Assembly (NCBI GenBank): GCA_002362595.1
Contig: DEUO01000046.1
Coordinates: 1 to 9,928 of the forward strand
Length of the DNA: 9,928 nt
Reading direction: 5' to 3'
Origin: Caryophanales bacterium UBA3260
GTDB lineage: Bacteria > Bacillota_I > Bacilli_A > RF39 > UBA660
Shown: positions 6,443 to 9,928 of the stretch, piece after piece
Layout of the letters: every line of letters starts with the position of its first letter
Numbering within the stretch: position 1 is the first letter of the stretch
Position numbers and translations under genes: made by a program
The notes under the pieces: generated by a model
Seen by the model: only the letters and a program-made list of their open reading frames with translations
Databases searched by the model: none
Told to the model about the DNA's origin: nothing

Positions 6443-6463
6443 GGGAATTTTTTACCAATAATG

Positions 6464-6500
6464 TAAAAAGAAAAGATATAATATTTTGTTATTATATCTT
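6464..6500 (-). terminator. Terminator of the 760-aa gene
   Basis: A perfect 11-base-pair stem (AAGATATAATA at 6473-6483 with 6490-6500), 6-base loop, followed on the minus strand by TTCTTTTT. The stem overlaps the TAA stop codon at 6499-6501. Nearly all pairs are A-T, but the length and U-tract make it convincing. Confidence 0.7.
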
Positions 6501-8781
6501 AGTTCTCTTTTGTTTTTTCTTCTTCAGGTTCTTTATCTTGATTTGTTTTATCTAATGGTTTAAATTCTTTGTTTTCGTAAGCATTACCATTATATATAGA
6601 GGCAATGTATGTTGTACCTTCTTTTTTGATATGGAATGCTGGGTTTTCGGTCTTACTATATGGATAATCCATTACTTTTACAGTACTACTACTTTGTTCA
6701 TCACCAACATAGTCATAAATATGAATTTCTTTTTTATCATCTACGCCAGCGAAGAAACCGTTATATAGTTCAACATAATCAAATGTTTTAGCTATTTCTG
6801 TTTTACCATCACTATTTGCAACAGAATATTTTTTATTGTTTAATAATGCAAAATGTTTTAAATCATTAGTATAAGACATTATTTTACCTGAGAATTTTGG
6901 AGACTCATTTTCTTCATCGAAAGCAATATACCATTTAGAATCGTCTTCAGTCATTTGAAGATATTTACCGATTCTTTCAATACGATTATAATCGAAACGA
7001 TATTTAGCTGATACACCATTTGCATCGAATGATAAGACGCCATATTTACCACTTTTATTTATTCCTATTACTTCAAGATTTCCTTGATATGAAGTAAATG
7101 TATAGTCGTTATTTGGAGTTGAAGTATCAACACTATGATATTTACCTAATGATTTACTTTGTTGTAGATCATATAATGTTATAGTATTACTACCATCAGC
7201 AATAAATACATAACGATTATTAATTAATGGAGTTGTAGATTTTCTATTTAACTCGCTTGGCTTCATCATATCGTTATCGTCATTTATGACATCTTTAGCT
7301 GGGAAGCAAGTGTTATATGTATCACTATCTGTTTCAATATAGTTTTTATTACTACAAGTATAGCTGCCGATTAGTTCTTCTTTTTCAGCATCTTTATAGA
7401 AATACAATTTACCATTAAAGTAATTTAAATATTGATATTTCTTATTAGCTTGTCCTTGTAAGAATTCAACATTTTCGTAATATACTTCTCCTTCATTATC
7501 ATAAACAGCTACTTCTACTTTATCATTTTTTACAGATAGTTCATAACTACGTTTTACTTTTTTTATGTTACCATCTTTGTCATAGATATATGTTTTAACA
7601 TAATTAGTAGTATCTAGAGTAATATCTCCTTCATTATATTTTACTTTATCTATCCCTCTAATAGTTAAATGTTTATCATTATCTACTAAAGCAATATAGT
7701 TATCTGTTACTGAGGCAAAGGCATAGCCACCGACAATAAGATTAGCTTTATAATCATAAACATTATAATCGTTATTTATTTTTGCTACTACCATATTATT
7801 ATTATAAGATTTTACTTTGATATTTGACGGAAGTGATGAGCTAATATTTTTATTATCTTTATCTATTACGATATATCCTTTTTTATTTTGAGCTATTAAG
7901 TATTCTTGTTCTTCCATCATACCTAGATAGTTATATTGTGGTTTGATTAGTTCATTTACTCCATCATCTATTTTTAGTAAACCATAGTTTTTAGATGTAT
8001 CTTCGACAATAATATAATTATCTTTGTATGCTTTGGCAGATAAGTATGTACCAACCAGTTTACCATCAGTCATAGAAAATAGTTTTATTGTCTTATCGTT
8101 AGCATCTTTATTATCAATAATGAATGCATATCTATCTTCATATATTTCCATTCTTTTAGTAATATCTTTACCTGATTCATCTTGAAGTTTTGGAGAGTCG
8201 AAATGATCACGATTGTCGTTATATGCAACGTAGCATAAGTTACTATCTTTATTTTCACATTCGTAATTACCAAGAACTTCTTCTTTTTCATCGGTAAAAT
8301 ATAATTTGCCATCGCGATAATAGAAGTTATCTGTTATTACTGGAGCTTCTTCTACTTTGTTTGGCTGTGGTTCTTTCGGTGTTGAAGTTGGTTCGTCTTT
8401 CTTAGTTACTAAATATACTATTAAAATAGTTATTAGAATAAGAAGTAAGATAGCTATAACTACGGCTAATATTTTTTTCTTTTTTTCTAGGTTGTTCCAT
8501 TTATTCTTGATCTTGCTTAGAACACCTTCTTTCTTTTCTTGAATAGCAGGTTCTGATACTTGATTTTCTTGTTTTAAAAGAGCTTCTGCTTCAGCAATAT
8601 TTTTTTCAGCAAGAGCTTCTTCTGCTTCTTCTTCTGCTATTTTTTGTTCTTCGATTAGTTCTTTATCTTGATATTTTTCTTCTCTTGTTTCAGTAACAGG
8701 AGGGTTATCATTTACTGGTGTAGTCTTTAATTCACTTAGTACTTCGATTGGTTTTGTCTTTTCTAATTCTTCTTCATTCAT
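6499..8781 (-). CDS. Single-pass membrane protein with duplicated exported beta-rich domain
   Basis: This 760-residue protein has a charged, Glu/Ala-rich cytosolic N-terminus (1-100, coiled-coil-like at 40-72), a basic patch (KNKWNNLEKKKK), one membrane segment (about 104-125) and about 630 residues outside the cell. The outer part starts with a Pro/Thr linker and then holds two diverged copies of one unit, about 152-300 and 452-610. Each copy starts with GKLYF, carries a cysteine pair (175/183 and 476/492; these are the only cysteines), an 'RYxFI' strand (218-222, 523-527), and a YGLLxID or YGVLSFD strand resembling degenerate WG repeats (KGYIVID at 301 is another). Such strands suggest a beta-propeller-like fold. 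The C-terminus is acidic. It has its own extended -10 promoter and terminator. AGAAGG lies 8 bases before the ATG. Function is unknown; binding or sensing at the surface is a guess. Confidence 0.8.
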   Translation of the reverse strand: MNEEELEKTKPIEVLSELKTTPVNDNPPVTETREEKYQDKELIEEQKIAEEEAEEALAEKNIAEAEALLKQENQVSEPAIQEKKEGVLSKIKNKWNNLEKKKKILAVVIAILLLILITILIVYLVTKKDEPTSTPKEPQPNKVEEAPVITDNFYYRDGKLYFTDEKEEVLGNYECENKDSNLCYVAYNDNRDHFDSPKLQDESGKDITKRMEIYEDRYAFIIDNKDANDKTIKLFSMTDGKLVGTYLSAKAYKDNYIIVEDTSKNYGLLKIDDGVNELIKPQYNYLGMMEEQEYLIAQNKKGYIVIDKDNKNISSSLPSNIKVKSYNNNMVVAKINNDYNVYDYKANLIVGGYAFASVTDNYIALVDNDKHLTIRGIDKVKYNEGDITLDTTNYVKTYIYDKDGNIKKVKRSYELSVKNDKVEVAVYDNEGEVYYENVEFLQGQANKKYQYLNYFNGKLYFYKDAEKEELIGSYTCSNKNYIETDSDTYNTCFPAKDVINDDNDMMKPSELNRKSTTPLINNRYVFIADGSNTITLYDLQQSKSLGKYHSVDTSTPNNDYTFTSYQGNLEVIGINKSGKYGVLSFDANGVSAKYRFDYNRIERIGKYLQMTEDDSKWYIAFDEENESPKFSGKIMSYTNDLKHFALLNNKKYSVANSDGKTEIAKTFDYVELYNGFFAGVDDKKEIHIYDYVGDEQSSSTVKVMDYPYSKTENPAFHIKKEGTTYIASIYNGNAYENKEFKPLDKTNQDKEPEEEKTKEN

Positions 8782-8803
8782 ATTATCAACCTTCTTAAGA
8801 TAG

Positions 8804-8831
8804 ATTATATCATATTTTATGATTATGAAAA
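8804..8831 (-). promoter_or_regulatory. Extended -10 promoter of the 760-aa gene
   Basis: Minus strand TGATATAAT (TG extension at 8810-8812, -10 at 8804-8809) with TTTTCA (8826-8831) 16 bases upstream as a partial -35. Expected start near 8797, giving a leader of about 16 bases that contains AGAAGG. The same nine-base extended -10 occurs at 128-136. Confidence 0.6.
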
Positions 8832-8845
8832 CTATATTTTTAATA

Positions 8846-8871
8846 TTTTAAAAGAAGCTAAAGAGCTTCTT
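8846..8871 (-). terminator. Terminator of hemW
   Basis: A perfect 8-base-pair stem (AAGAAGCT at 8852-8859 with 8864-8871) has a 4-base loop. The minus-strand descending arm runs into TTCTTTT and then A-rich sequence, so the U-tract is short. The stem overlaps the hemW stop codon at 8870-8872. Confidence 0.55.
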
Positions 8872-9928
8872 AAATTATTTTTATTAATATTTCGTTCATT
8901 ACATATATATATTCTGGATTTACATAGATGTATTCTCCATTGACGATTAGCTCTTCTTCACGTAGAACTTCTCTTAAGTCGTAAGCTTCTTGAAGATTTA
9001 TTTCATACTTAATAAAGAATTCTTTTAAATTTATTCCTTGCATTTTTCTAAATCCTAGCATTAATTCATTATACATTTTATCTTCTTTACTTAATAGTTC
9101 TTCATTTAATAGATATGAACCATTTATATATTTATTAATACTTCTTGTATTTTCATATCTTACTCCTTGAATATAACCATGAGCGCCTAGACCAAAACCA
9201 TAGTATTCTTCATTATTCCAATAAGTAAGATTATGCTTACATTCGTGGCCTTCAAGAGCAAAATTGCTTATTTCATAGTGAAGATACTTTTTATCTTCTA
9301 ATTTATCACATATATATTCATACATAGAAGCATCTAATTCTTCGGGGATTGGTAATACTCCTTGATTAGAGATTTTAGTATTATCTTCAACAATAAGAGA
9401 ATATGTACTAATATGATCTGGTTTTAATTTTAAGAATAAATCTAAATCTTTCTTCAAATCTTTTAGAGTTTCGCCAGGAATTCCATACATGAGATCAACA
9501 TTTATGTTATTAAAGCCCATCTTACGCATTAGTTTGAATTTAGATAGAGCATCATCAAAGTCATGGTGACGTTCCATAAATTCTAATTTTTTTTCATTAA
9601 AAGATTGGATTCCGATACTTAAGCGGTTTACTCCAGCTTCTTTTAGAATAGTTAATAATTCTTCATTTATATCTTCTAGATTACATTCAAAACTGAATTC
9701 TTCTAAATCTGTAATATTTAATCTTTTTATTATAGAAAATAAATATGTTAAATCTTTTATAGATAATGCAGATGGAGTTCCTCCGCCAATATAAATAGTT
9801 TTTATTTTTTCTTTTAAATATCTATCTTCTATTTCTTTAATAAGTGCATTTAAATATTGAGTTACAGCAGGACCATTATAATACATTTTACAAAAGTCAC
9901 AATAACTACATATATTTTTACAAAATGG
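8870..9928 (-). CDS. hemW: HemW-family radical SAM protein (5' end off right edge)
   Basis: HemW proteins bind a [4Fe-4S] cluster, S-adenosylmethionine and haem and act as haem chaperones; older annotation calls them oxygen-independent coproporphyrinogen oxidase-like. The frame is open to the window edge and reads PFCKNICSYCDFCK before the first internal Met at 9886, which contains the cluster motif CxxxCxxC (Cys codons at 9920-9922, 9908-9910, 9899-9901). The Met at 9886 therefore cannot be the start. Further family motifs follow: GGGTPS, NRLSIGIQSF, DLMYGIPGET, HISTYSL, YEISNFA and the YWNNEEYYGFGLGAHGY segment, then the C-terminal wHTH-like part. The window holds 352 codons; since HemW normally has about ten residues before PFC, only a few codons are missing. 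An extra Cys (CDFC) follows the cluster motif where most HemW have Asn, Thr or Ala. A terminator overlaps the stop. Confidence 0.93.
   Translation of the reverse strand, partial: PFCKNICSYCDFCKMYYNGPAVTQYLNALIKEIEDRYLKEKIKTIYIGGGTPSALSIKDLTYLFSIIKRLNITDLEEFSFECNLEDINEELLTILKEAGVNRLSIGIQSFNEKKLEFMERHHDFDDALSKFKLMRKMGFNNINVDLMYGIPGETLKDLKKDLDLFLKLKPDHISTYSLIVEDNTKISNQGVLPIPEELDASMYEYICDKLEDKKYLHYEISNFALEGHECKHNLTYWNNEEYYGFGLGAHGYIQGVRYENTRSINKYINGSYLLNEELLSKEDKMYNELMLGFRKMQGINLKEFFIKYEINLQEAYDLREVLREEELIVNGEYIYVNPEYIYVMNEILIKII

Noticed and set aside
8085..8312. Second minus-strand frame inside the 760-aa gene
   Set aside because: It lies fully within the larger gene in another frame and has no ribosome binding site.
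1..9928. CRISPR array, tRNA or rRNA gene, insertion sequence
   Set aside because: No regularly spaced direct repeats, no cloverleaf or rRNA core sequence, and no transposase motifs were seen on either strand.

Overview
The window is a strongly AT-rich bacterial segment in which every supported gene lies on the minus strand, so transcription runs from high to low coordinates. Shine-Dalgarno sites, sigma-A-type promoters (TTGTAA / TATAAT, or TGATATAAT extended -10), short leaders and hairpin-plus-U-tract terminators all point to a low-GC Bacillota. The flavour is that of the Mollicutes-like uncultured gut Bacilli or a low-GC Clostridia relative, but I cannot fix the taxon from the sequence. One gene ends in TGA inside a terminator hairpin and Trp is written TGG, so the standard bacterial code (11) applies, not the Mycoplasma code.

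Layout from the right edge to the left, in transcription order: (1) most of hemW, a radical-SAM haem-chaperone family protein whose first few codons are off the window (8870 to the right edge); (2) a monocistronic gene for a 760-residue single-pass membrane protein with a large exported beta-rich domain built from two diverged copies of one unit (6499-8781), with its own promoter and terminator; (3) a small membrane-anchored TasA-like beta-sandwich protein (5890-6390); (4) a three-gene operon from a clear promoter at 5858-5886: a SipW/ER-type signal peptidase fused to a multi-pass membrane domain, a two-TM protein with a small cytosolic domain and a very acidic tail, and an aminoglycoside-phosphotransferase-fold protein that has lost catalytic residues; (5) a membrane-anchored helical protein of unknown function (1375-2097); (6) a two-gene operon of a small helical cytosolic protein and a YcxB-like membrane protein (172-1297); (7) the first 35 codons of a further membrane protein running off the left edge (1-105), which has its own promoter and ribosome binding site.

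The most coherent group is genes 3 and 4. A SipW-type peptidase beside a TasA-like protein is a known arrangement for secreted fibre or matrix proteins. Here it carries unusual additions: an extra membrane domain on the peptidase, a charge-segregated scaffold-like protein, and a probable pseudokinase. I read this as a candidate cell-surface protein export or assembly module; that function is inference. There is no RNA gene, insertion sequence or CRISPR array in the window, and no gene-free stretch longer than about 175 bases.
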